From Larix kaempferi (taxonomy: Eukaryota > Streptophyta > Pinopsida > Pinales > Pinaceae), in contig BSBM01000636.1 of assembly GCA_027924585.1 (NCBI GenBank), positions 7,518,001 through 7,582,000 on the forward strand: DNA of 64,000 bases, read 5' to 3'. Of the stretch, positions 33,800-44,208 are shown piece after piece. A program made the translations under genes and the position numbers. The notes beneath the pieces were generated by a model, which was not told the DNA's origin, ran no database searches, and saw nothing but the letters and a program-made list of their open reading frames with translations. Within the stretch, counting starts at the first letter, position 1. Each line of letters starts with the position of its first letter.

Positions 33800-35216
33800 T
33801 TCTTCATAAGCACCTGCAATTATGAATTTACCTCATGTTCAATTCTCACATGAGGTTCCTCCATCAAATCCATTATGTCATCTTCCATGTGGAAATCACT
33901 ATCTTCCATGCATGATGGAGTGTGTGATGAACTCAACTCCTTTCGAAGTTGATCATTCTACATTCTTGATTCTTGAAGGACCCTTTATGTGCTCTTTAAT
34001 GAATGACTGGTGGCATCCAACTCACTAGTGAGCCTTTCTGATTCTTCTTCTTCCTCCTTGAGCGCACTATGGTACATCTCCACAAGCTCAAGAAGATGAT
34101 CTCTATCAGAAGAAAATGAAAAATGTTACCTTTGATGTCTGGCATTGCTTTCTGAATGGCCTCCAAGTATTTAATGGGTGATGGCTCCTCCATTGTTGCG
34201 AATCTCCAACAATAATTTGACACCAATGCAGTAGTGTAATGCAGAATGCTCAAGGCCTCATGGATATTCCTTTCGCTCATCTTCAAAGGCAATGCAAGGA
34301 AATGGGGTTCTTGAGGATGAGCCTCCTCTTCTTCTTCAGCGAGATCAAATTCACAATGTAGTTCAAGTGGTGATTGAAAATTTGATCGTGGGAAAACTTC
34401 TACTGCTACAAGATCTTCATCTTCATGCTCAAGGGAACTTGTGCTTGCAACAGTTTTTTCAAGACTTATCTCTATGTCACCAATATAAAGACTTGAGCAT
34501 CCATCAGCAGATGATATTTCATCGATGGCCAGAGTGTCATTTGTCTCTCTGGATTTTTCTTCTGCAGCAATGGTGGTAGGCTCAAGGGAATGATCACCCT
34601 ACTCTCTTGTTGAGCAACCCTCACTAGTAAGGATTTTGGTCATGTATTCTAATGGCCAATTGGTACTTTTCTTTTTCTCCTTCAAGATAGATGATGCATC
34701 TTGAACCTTGGTAGCCTTAGGGTCAATATATTTAGATTTTATCCTTGAATAAAATCCAAATATTCTCATGATGCCACTATATGGAGATGGCTCCGATGAA
34801 GCTTCAGATTTGGTCATCTTTTCTTCTCCTTTACTTTGAAAGGTGGAACAACTTGGTTCCTCCCTTGATGTTTTGCTGCTCTCTATTGAATCCTCATCTA
34901 CATCCTTGGGCTCAAATCCAAATCTGGAATGAAAATAATCCTTGAAAAGAATGGCTTTACAAATCTCTTCCCCCAAGGAAAGATACCCCTGATAGTGACG
35001 AGGCAAGTTTTCACTCGCTGCTATCTTCCTTGCTAAAGCATCTGTTGATCTAGCCATTGGTGGTTCAGCCCTGATTTATTCTCTGTATGCTTGATTATAT
35101 AATTCATCATCCTCAACTCCTGGTAAGCCTCCATCGATATAGATGACTTCCTCACCGGAACAGGATGATTCCGCATCATCCCATTCGAAATCATCACTAG
35201 CTGGTGCCAGTCTCAT
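33800..35216 (-). pseudogene. Element 2 family-specific ORF next to the primer site, interrupted
   Basis: The likely start is the ATG at 35216-35214 in the context GCAGCCATG, about 55 bp after the primer site. The frame opens MRLAPASDDFEWDDAES and continues in one register through a TAA near 35070 into SENLPRHYQGYLSLGEEICK and FHSRFGFEPKD. It passes a TAG at 34599-34601 into EPTTIAAEEKSRETND, LYIGDIEISLEK, EDEDLVAVE, PLELHCEFDL, HYTTALVSNYCWRF and KYLEAIQKAMPDIKGN. A frameshift near 34130 leads to SDRDHLLELVEMYHSALKEE, a helical acidic segment, and MEEPHVRIEHEV. Element 1 has the matching blocks in the same order. The ancestral protein exceeded 450 residues. It lies where gag should be, but I see no gag signature. 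Likely nonfunctional now. Confidence 0.6.
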
Positions 35217-35269
35217 GGCTGCAAATTATTCAAATTGAGATTTTGCTTTCCACAAGAGTAGAGGAAATT

Positions 35270-35281
35270 TCTATGGTACCA
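35270..35281 (-). promoter_or_regulatory. Primer-binding site of element 2, decayed
   Basis: The minus strand reads TGGTACCATAGA one base from the LTR edge, three mismatches from the initiator tRNA-Met site TGGTATCAGAGC. Position matches element 1 exactly, so it is the same site after mutation. Confidence 0.65.
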
Positions 35282-35282
35282 T

Positions 35283-38106
35283 TTTAATGTACCATATATT
35301 CTCAATGGAACATTAACTTAAAATATATGCAATTAAATCACACAACAGATTACTAGGACTCAAAACTAGCTAGTTTGTCAAGGCCTCAAGAACAAAATTT
35401 CAAACCACTACAAATTCTTTCAAAATTCTTAACAGAAGTAGGGTAGGACCTGCTAAGTATGTGGATCATATGGAAAACATTCCAATATCTTGATAGAATC
35501 ACTTTTATGGGTACGTCACACTCGGGTAGACCCCTTCGGCTAAACCCAAGGGTACAAGGCAATTGTCCATGGAACTTCTGTGGAAAACCAAGGCTTCTGG
35601 TGCTCACTAAAGATAATCAGACATGGGGTAGGATAATTGGATCATGACAGACCTTCTACAACAAAAAATCAAAATTTCGGTAAGCTAAGTGGTGGTTTGA
35701 CTGGGTTTGGGAATGATATGACAATTCAGGACTGCGCAGTAAGGTGATTGTCAACTCGAATTTAAGAAATACCAAGGGTGATAAATATATGGATTAAGGA
35801 TTGGAATATGTTCATCTTGACCTTATATAACAACAAAATATGACAGAGATCAAATTAGTGGATCATAAGACAATTAACCAATTGATTTTTGGAAACTAGT
35901 CAAATTTCATTGAAATCTAGAGCATAGGAAGAAAATACATATGAATATAAATTTTTTTGCATAAATGGAATTCAAATCTGAAATAAAATGTTTCATAGGA
36001 CAGGAACATCATAGATATGTCAATAGACCCTCCATTATAGTCTTGATACATCACATTACTCGTACATCAAATATTCCAATGAAAAGAGCATCAAACTCTG
36101 GAATTCGAACCAATTGGTTCAACAACTCGTCTTCAGACTTTAAATGACTTGCAACATCATATGAACCTGCAAATAACTCACTGAGAATGGATGGGGGGCA
36201 TCTCCTCAATCTCTAACTGAATATTCAGCTAGCACAAGGACAACAAAAGATTTAAGAAGAAGAGAATAATATTCAAGGCTACTCCAGAAGTGATTTCTTC
36301 TTCCCAATGCTTAAAATATCAAGCAACAATTCGACCCAAGATTGAGATGAGATCTGGAAATGACATTAAATACCTGCAGTAAATCCAATGAGAGAGGCTA
36401 GATGCCTTCCTCCTAAAAATCCAGCTGATTCCTCAACTAGATTGGTGACAGTGGGAGCACGTCTCCCAATTGGTGACTAGGGGCACATCTCCCAAGTCAT
36501 GAAAAAACCACTGCTCTCCAATTTCGAATTTTAATAATTCAAAAATATGTGAATGGGTGTGCACCACCTTCTTTTATAACTCAATTGGCTTCTTGGACAA
36601 GCTACCTTGCTTATGGACCCTCAAGCCTCATCCAATGTGCCTTCCTTAGTCAATTTTGGCAATTGTAGCTTTGTGTAGCTTTTCTTGATTTTCTGAACTT
36701 TCCTTGCTTTGGTCTGCCTTTCCTGGATTTTGACTCTTTCCTTCTTTTCTCTGGATTTTTGCATTTCCTATCGCTTTCCTTCTTTTATTTTCTTTCTGCT
36801 TTTACTGCCACTTTCCTGCTTTTCCCGCTTTCTTGCTTTTCCCTGCCACCTTTCCGCTTTTCACTACTTTCCACTTTTATTGTTTTTCTTCCAAATTCTG
36901 TCTTTAGAAACATCTTGCAAGGTACAAATAATCCCTTATGCGCCCTCCAATTCATTTTACAACTCATAAATAAAATATTAATAATTATCTATTCAACTAT
37001 GGACTTTAATACTTCTATTGGACCTAACTTTCATTAGAGAGATTTTGAGGTCAAAAAAGGGCCTCCTAAGAGATGTACTACAAAAATATGAGATATATTA
37101 AAATATTACGAATTGGGGGTTTTATGGGGTAGGTATATATGACAAGTCACCTCCCACACTATTTTCTATGCACAATATAAATAACCATGGTTGAGTTACT
37201 TTTCAAAATTCACTAGAAATAAAATTAATAAAATAAGCCTACATTGATGTGACTAAGATTCATTGTAAATTCCCAAAAATGTATTGTCCTTTAACATTTA
37301 TTTGTCTTGAACTTGCAAATGAAATTAAATAATAAAAAACATTTTTAAGAGTTTTTTTGAAATTTTATGTTGACTTTTTATATTTAGTACTTTTCTCATG
37401 AATTTAATAATGTAATTTAATTGAGAATTTATTTACATGTAAAATGTCAATAATATTATTATAATCCACACTGCATTATTATTATTATTATTATTTATTA
37501 AATCTATTATTATTCTTTATTAGTTTGACATTATGTTATTAAATAGAATGGAGTGAATATATAATTTAAAATTAAAAAACATAAAAATGATAATATATTA
37601 TTTTATAAAAAAATGTGAAATGACTTTCTTTATGAATTAAAAAGTACTTCACTTGAAAATGACAATAATATTATTTTATGTGAAAGTGTGAAAATACATT
37701 CATTATGAGTAATTTACTTGAAAATGACAATAATATTATTTTATGAAAAGACTATCATTATGAGTACTTTACTTTATGACTTAAAAGTACTTACACCACT
37801 ACCTTGGTTAACTATGTGTTTTCATCCACCATAGAAAATTTGACAAATAAGCATTCTTAACTCATGCAATGCCACCTCACCAAGGGGGATGATGTCGTCT
37901 ACTAGAATGTGATTGGTTGTATTTTATAGAACATTTTCTTTGTTTTGAGGCCCTTTTTTGACCTCAAAATTTCTCTAATGATTAATTCAAAATAACCATG
38001 GTCCAATTTATTCATGTGACTAAGTTATTTTATTTCCTCCTAAACCCATGGAACTAGATGGGTTAGAGGGTTGCTCCATGGTGCTATCCAAAATGGGGAC
38101 ATTACA
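35283..38106 (-). repeat. Element 2 5' LTR, split by a TIR insertion
   Basis: Collinear with 29637-31506 except for 37032-37980. Its inner terminus reads TTTAATGT where the left copy has TGTAATGT, so the TG end is mutated; the outer end GGGGACATTACA is intact. Confidence 0.92.
37032..37980. mobile_element. 949-bp non-autonomous DNA transposon with 34-bp TIRs
   Basis: Terminal inverted repeats at 37032-37065 and 37947-37980 start CATTAGAGA(G/A)ATTTTGAGG and differ at one of 34 positions. The interior is very AT-rich with no ORF above noise. It contains a duplicated block, TTGAAAATGACAATAATATT, at about 37654 and 37717. Comparison with the uninterrupted left LTR shows the site AACTTT|ATTAATTC restored exactly on removing 949 bp, so no target-site duplication is apparent. 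Superfamily is therefore unclear. hAT, Mutator, PIF/Harbinger and Tc1 types leave 8, 9, 3 and 2-bp duplications; a TSD-less type (such as that reported for Spy elements) is one option. Confidence 0.9.
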
Positions 38107-38111
38107 TAGTA

Positions 38112-39465
38112 TCTTGAAGATACTCAAAATTTGGTAGGAAACTATTGAATCTAAAAAGGTCATCTTTGCCTAGTCTCGTGATTTTCAAGGCTTGTATTTG
38201 GGATCTAGGCTAGCAAATCTTGGTATTCCTTGGAAACATACCCATTCTATGCTAAGAATGAATCATGTACACATTATTTTAGCACTGTCGAAAGGCCCGA
38301 GATATATGTACATGGGTTGTCATCTCTACACTCCTAGATTAACACACCTAATACACTAGTCTTAGGTCCTCCTATCAGATGATGTCTCTATTCTAATTTT
38401 ATTAGTATGCAAGGAAACTTGGAAATTGATTCATTTTATTGGTTATGAAGAGAACACAACAACGCTATTGTTGGTCTTTCTTCTCTCCAAAAGTTTATTT
38501 TTCATTGATTATTTTGTCATTTTCTCAATTCAACCATTATATTCAAAACCACGCAGAAAAGGTGGCCATGGAGGTTGAAAACCTTTGCAACCTTATAAGC
38601 CACTAGAGAAATGCACCTTATACAATGAGCCAGGTTCCATCAGAAGTATAGACAACAATAACAGTTGGGAGAACATACAATCTTGCCATAGTTTCAATAA
38701 GTTGCTAGAGACAATGCACATTTAGGCCACAATGCAAGAAAATAAAATATTAGAATTTAAGAACTTGATTCTTTGAACAAAAATTCAGAATTCTACATTT
38801 TCACATTTATATTACAAATATCATCATATAACATGACAAATAAATCCATAAATTTTATATCACTTATAAACATTCACATATATTTTTATAAAGCAAAATG
38901 GAAGATATGATAAGTCAAAAGCATTATTATTAAGCCAAAACTACTAGTTTTTCTTACAACTATGATGCTATATATGACAAAAATTGTACTAATAAAAGAG
39001 TCATCTTCTCCATTTCCACTTGTAATATGAAAGCTTATTATTCTAATTGCTTTTCAAAACATGAAAGACTACACAAAATTTAAGGGGGGCATTGCCCTAC
39101 ATTTTCAAAACATGTAAAATAAAGTATTTGATTTTGACATCAGCTCAAAATCATCACTAGTATAGAGAAAAAAAAAGTTCTCCATCTTCCATAATATCAA
39201 TTTGTTTGATTAAGGAACTCCCAACACCTTTAGCCTTGATTTTTAAATCTCGTTGACTTGAAGTTGACATCATGAATGAAACATAAATTTTCGTCGACCC
39301 ATGTACCTATAAAAATCATATCTTTAGGTGAAATTCAAATTTGATTTAAAATCTTAAGAACATAAATTATTATTGAGAAATAGTTTAGAAATTATTAAAT
39401 TAATATAGCATGATTAAAGGACATTTTTAGAAAACTTTCAGCTCAAAATTTGAGGCATCTACAAT
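38112..39465. other. Intergenic DNA, nothing recognised
   Basis: About 1.35 kb with no ORF of note and no repeat edges after the TAGTA target duplication. Confidence 0.45.
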
Positions 39466-39469
39466 AGTA

Positions 39470-39955
39470 GAGAGTCCAGCCTACAGGGGGGCTCTATAGG
39501 CCTATAGGAGACCCTTTAGGTTGCCATATAATCCTACATGGCCTCTTGTAGGATGACACCTCAACCTACTGGGGGTCTTGTAGGATGATGTGGCAGTGTA
39601 TAAGGGAGCCTTATAGGTTTTCATATCATCCTATAGGCCCCCCTATATGCTTCCACCATAGCCCATGGGAGGACCTGTAGGTTGCCACATTAGCCTAGAG
39701 ATCCTCCTGTAGGTTGAGGTAGCAGCCTAAAGGGCTCTAGGACTCCTACAGGCTACCACCTTAGCCTACAAGGGGTTATGTAGGCTGCCATCTCACCCTA
39801 TAGCACCCCTATAGGTTGTGATGACAACCTATAGGGTCATGTAGGGTGAGATGGCAACCTATAGCCCCCCCTGTAGGTTGAGGTGGTAGCCTATACGGGG
39901 GCCTATAGGTTTATGTAGCATCCTATAGGGGGGCCTATAGGCTACCATCTCAAAA
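39470..39955. repeat. CCTATAGGGGGCC-type degenerate minisatellite, cluster 2
   Basis: The largest of three clusters: about a dozen units of roughly 35-40 bp. Each combines a palindromic CCTATAGG/CCTGTAGG/CCTACAGG core flanked by G or C runs with a spacer like TTGAGGTGGCAGC or TTGCCATCTCA. Units occur in both orientations, so adjacent cores can pair (for example AACCTATAGGG ... CCCTATAGGTT near 39808-39835). No coding potential. Confidence 0.85.
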
Positions 39956-39959
39956 TAAT

Positions 39960-41010
39960 ATGACCATGTACAACATAATAATATAACATCCATTCACTAA
40001 CGAAACAAGTGTTTTAAGTTATATATGTCTATTTATGTGATATTCAATTCATGACATCAAAGAATAATAGACAATAAATCAAATACTCAATTGCTTAACA
40101 AACCATTGTGCAAAGTTAGAATAGCAAAATACTAATCTAGCAAAGGAAAACCCAATGACAAACACAATACTAATCTAGGTTGGAGGATGGGTTGCTTGGT
40201 TACATGTGAAAAAAGGGTAATAGTGTAGCTCATATTTTGATGCAATCATGGTTAAGTGTATAGCCTTCACAAAGGTCAATCTCAACTTATTCATCCTTAG
40301 CTATCATTATGATTTTGAATAAGTGTGTAAATGATCATGGAAGATTATAGGTGCATTCAAACAAGGAGATTGATACTTTTATGAGTTCAAATATTTCTTA
40401 CCTTCGTTGTACATGAAATTTGTTTCCTAATATATGAAAAAAAACTACTCCATGCACTGAAATCCCTCAAATTGGGTGAATGGAAATATCTGGCTAATAC
40501 ATGGTCAATTCCCAAAAAGGTATAATAACTTCATATCTAAGGAAGAGCTCCTAACATAACACACTGAATAAATCATTACTTATTAATTTGTGCCCTTTTG
40601 GAGAGGTATTACAGTAAACTAATCATATCCTTGCAGCAAAAGTATATTCATGCAGTGCATATGCCCAATACAAAAGGTAAGGACATCAGGAAATGAACAT
40701 TTTTATCAAAGAAAGGACAGTTGTTGTGCATATAAGATTATATCGATGTTGCTTCTGTTTTCCATATAATTGAAGATAAGAATATTGTAGCTTGTTACTT
40801 GGTTGGATTCCATATTTCTTACAAACAGATGGAATTTGAAGATAGAAACCAACAACAAATACAATAGTTACTTGCCATCCTAGTTTAGATATTGCTATAA
40901 CACATCCTACACAATTTAATTTTTCTGTTAACATTTCCTCCAGTAAATTACCTCAATAATATATTTTGAAAAGCAAGACGCATATTCATGACCATAGAAA
41001 ATCACTTTAA
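39960..41010. other. Intergenic DNA, nothing recognised
   Basis: AT-rich. The minus-strand ORF 40934-40686 (82 codons) has no recognisable motif. Confidence 0.4.
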
Positions 41011-41019
41011 ATGTTGTTT

Positions 41020-42042
41020 GAAAACGTTGGATATAACAAATTAATATCTAAAGTTATTGCAAGGAGACTTAAATCCACGATTAAATTGGAATTGTGGAAG
41101 AAAATATGCATATGATTAAAACTAATAATATCCCTCCATCAAGTCTTTTTTTATTATTAATAGACCAACTTCAAGGTTTTTTAGGCCTACAAAGGCATTA
41201 AGATAGGGTTGCACTATTTCTTCCCTCCTATTTTTATTGGTAGTTGAAGGGTTGGGCGGGATTATTGATCCATTCAAAAGAAATGGGAATTTGAAAGGAG
41301 TGTCAATGGGATTATTGATGTAGTTCTCTAGGAGTTGGATCTATTAGAGAGATAGAGTATTTGAAAGAAGCTTTATAATTTATACAACATAGGCATAGGT
41401 ATAGAGGTGAATACCAAAAAATCAGATTTTTTTTTAAATGACAATTAGATCAAGAAAATTGATTAGGTCTTTCCATTTCTAGTGATAGACTTTAATAAGA
41501 GAATAAAGCACCTTGTAATAAAAATGAAAGATTATAGAGCCAAGAAATGGGATTGGTTGTAAAAGAAAGAGGAAAAAAATATATTTGGATGGTGTACTCA
41601 TTGTCTATCAATGGGAAGCAATTAACCTTTATTAAATAAGTGCTCCTCGATACATTAGTTTGTTGGCCCTTGTTGGCCTATACACATGTGGGCATATTAG
41701 AAAAAAAAAATGAAGGAAATACTTCAACTTCTTATCGAAAGGAAACAAGAATAGGAGCATTCATTTGGTGAAGTGGAAGAGTTTAGAAAAACCTATAGCC
41801 ATGAGAGGCTAGGGTTAAAAAACATTCACTTCTTTTGAAAAGCATTAACAAGTGTGAGCTTATGGAGGCTTCTCAAAGCTGTAGGTTTATGGCAGTCTGT
41901 GATTAGGAAAAAATATGTTGACCCTTTATACATAAAAGAGTGGATTAGGCAGAGATCCAAATGTTGTATTAATTTATCCATTATGTGGAAGGATTTAGTG
42001 CTAGCCTTTCCTCTAGTAGAAATTTGGTTCGCTTGGAAGTGA
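41020..42042 (+). pseudogene. LINE (non-LTR retrotransposon) reverse transcriptase relic
   Basis: Conserved blocks of plant L1-type reverse transcriptase appear in order through several frames. YNKLISKVIARRLKSTI (about 41034-41085) corresponds to the block before the fingers. FRPTKALR-stop-GCTISSLLF and LLVVEGLGGIIDPFKRNGNL (about 41178-41297) match the usual RQGxPLSPxLFxLxxE region. The catalytic YADD box is not found. Downstream, SLWRLLKAVGLWQSVIRKKY and DP...WIR (41854-41960) match the region after the polymerase. Numerous stops and frameshifts make it long dead. Intact proteins copy LINE RNA at a nicked chromosomal target. Confidence 0.8.
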
Positions 42043-42114
42043 AAAAAATGGTAGAATTGACATCGATCCCAAGGTTGATAACTTTAATCTAAGTGATAGG
42101 ATAATTGAGAAACT

Positions 42115-42305
42115 CACACAACAACCTACAAGCCCCCTATAAGCTATGATGACATCCTATAGGGGGACTAGGAACCTGTAGGGATAATTGAAAAACTCAC
42201 ACAATAGCCTACAGGCCCCCCTATAGGTTGAGATGCCATCCTACAAGGGGGCCAGGGACCTACAAGCTTCCATCCGAGCCTACATCCCCCCTTGTAGGTT
42301 GGCTT
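42115..42305. repeat. CCTATAGGGGGCC-type degenerate minisatellite, cluster 3
   Basis: Begins about 70 bp after the LINE relic. Units include ACAACCTACAAGCCCCCTAT, GACATCCTATAGGGGGACTA, CAATAGCCTACAGGCCCCCC and GCCATCCTACAAGGGGGCC. AATTGA.AAACTCACACAA appears twice (about 42104 and 42188), giving an 84-bp higher-order duplication. Confidence 0.8.
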
Positions 42306-42309
42306 CAGT

Positions 42310-43175
42310 AGCAACCAACAAATCTCCATCACCCCCCTAAAGATAGTCCTCTTTTCTATTCTATCAAGATTTAGGTAACAACCTTTTCCCGAGAAAGTCT
42401 CTTCGTTTTTCCATCCCCCTTTTCAAGATTATTTACCATACTTGAATATGCCTAGACAAAATTGGGGTTATGGGTAAAAATACTAAGGTCACAATATAGA
42501 TGTTTGTCCCTTTGGCCTTAAACCCTAATCAACTTAGGACCACATTTCAAGTGTTCTAGATCAACATTCCCCTTCCCAAGTTTCACAGGATACTATCCTC
42601 TAAGGTCATTGTCCTCATTGAACCAAAGTTCTTCCCTTGATTATGATTTCAACCACATGATTAGTATTCTTTAGCTTTGCTTCCAACATCTAACTCAAGC
42701 TAGGTCCCAATAATCATAAATCTGCAACAATCGTCAATCTGTTGAAAGAACATCACCTCACTTTATTGCACTATTTAGTCAAGGAAAACACAGATCATAA
42801 CCATAATCAATGTATATTATATATTTCAATCACTAGCCATAAAGATCATAATAATGCATTAATATTTCATATGTGAATACATAACCTCATGTTCTATTCA
42901 ACAAGTAAAACAAAGATATAAAATAATCTTATGAGATGAATGCTTAAGATGTGTTTTCTAACATTTTTAAAAAAAAGGCAATGTTCACAATCCAAAATAA
43001 TATCATAAGAAGCATGAAGTAGGAATGACATTCACCATTCATGGTAAGGAGAGTGTAAATAAATGTATGCACGCACAAAAACGAGGTATTACAAGAGATT
43101 GGATTGCTAACTCTTGCTTGTAGACCCACAAATTATGATTAAGGTATGGTATTTGAGTTTGCAAAGATGTTATAT
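42310..43175. other. Intergenic DNA, nothing recognised
   Basis: Mixed-composition spacer. No ORF with recognisable motifs on either strand. Confidence 0.4.
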
Positions 43176-43179
43176 TCGG

Positions 43180-43325
43180 GGATTGCACCCAGCCTAGGCC
43201 TCACCAACCCTTGAGATGGCTGGATTTTTGGGTGTCTCCTCCCAACTAGCTCACCCCTAAGGGGGATTGAACTCGGATCGCCCTGCTAATGAGACCCACA
43301 CCTTAATCGAATGAGCTAGCGAGAA
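43180..43325 (-). mobile_element. tRNA-derived SINE-like unit
   Basis: The minus strand opens CGCTAGCTCATTCGATTAAGG, close to a polymerase III A box (TAGCTCAGTTGGT type). About 30 bp later it has CGAGTTCAATCCCC, close to a B box (GGTTCGAATCC). A GC-rich body follows (GGTGAGGCCTAGGCTGGGTGC at the far end). The spacing fits a tRNA-related SINE head. No cloverleaf with a clear anticodon arm could be drawn, so an active tRNA gene is unlikely. No target duplication or A/T tail identified with confidence. Confidence 0.5.
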
Positions 43326-43335
43326 TTGACAGTTA

Positions 43336-43860
43336 GTGTTTTCATTCTTAATCATTGTTCCCATTGATTTTCTATCTCACTTTTGCCTACATTATCACTA
43401 TAAAGAGAAAGGGATGACGACAAGTGCGTGCCAGTTTGAACATTGCTTTTGCCTACATTATCACCATAAAGAGAGAGGGATGACGAAAAGTAAGTGCCAC
43501 TTTGAACATTGCCAAAGGAGAAATAACATTACCAAAGGACAAAGAACATTGAAATTTTTTGTAAATAAAATATTATAATATCTGAAATAAAATTAAAAAC
43601 TTTATAAAAGTAAAATATAATAATATAATAATTTCTTTATGCAGAATTGATATCTCATTTTTCATAAATATGTAAAATTTAATGTTTTCATTCTTAATCA
43701 TTATGTCCCATTGATTTTCTATCTCACTTTTGCCTCCATTACCACTATCGAGGGATAGAAAGATGACGACAAGTAAGTTTAGGTTTCAGCATTGCCAAAG
43801 GAGAAGGAACGTCAAATTTTTTGTAAAATAAAATATTATAATATCTTAGATAAAATTTAA
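43336..43860. repeat. Diverged ~346-bp duplication with an inner 70-bp repeat
   Basis: TTTTCATTCTTAATCATT...CCCATTGATTTTCTATCTCACTTTTGCC occurs at about 43338 and 43684. Inside the first copy, TTTTGCCTACATTATCAC.ATAAAGAGA...GGGATGACGA.AAGT is itself repeated at about 43381 and 43447. Both copies end with CAAA(T)TTTTTGTAAA.TAAAATATTATAAT. The 80-codon plus-strand ORF here is a product of the repeat. Confidence 0.7.
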
Positions 43861-44208
43861 ATTTTTATAAAGTACATATAATAATATAATAATTTCTTTA
43901 TATAAAATTTATAAATAAATATTTTCAGTTTTGAAATTTATACATAATAAATCATATATTAAGTTTTCAGTTTTGAAATTTCAGATCTTTAAACATAACA
44001 TACAAATTGAAAATCCTCGTTCAAAATATACATATTTTAAAAGAGAGAGAACTAAGGTATTTTACTGTAGTCGAAGTCTCACATGATACATCACAAACTC
44101 AAGCTTAAATTTCAATAATAGAATGAAATATTGTGAGCTTTGAAGCTATGGAAGAGAATTCCCAGCAAAGATAGTCTTTGTTCATATCAAGTCCGCTCCC
44201 ATCGGCCT

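Larger units (their letters stand above)
29637..38106 (-). mobile_element. Complete gypsy-type non-autonomous LTR element 2, minus strand
   Basis: Bounded by identical 5-bp target duplications TAGTA (29632-29636 and 38107-38111). LTR ends are TGTAATGTACC and GGGGACATTACA. The left LTR is 1870 bp; the right is 1875 bp once a 949-bp insertion is subtracted. The polypurine tract, coding region and primer site are in canonical minus-strand order. By eye the LTRs differ at about 8-10% of positions, so the insertion is old. The interior (31507-35282, about 3.8 kb) has no recognisable protease, reverse transcriptase, RNase H or integrase, so movement would need enzymes in trans. It belongs to the same family as element 1 at 12.3-17.8 kb. 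Confidence 0.93.

Noticed and set aside
43262-43322. Functional tRNA gene on the minus strand
   Set aside because: A- and B-box-like words are present, but no complete acceptor stem or anticodon arm can be drawn; SINE-like relic is preferred.
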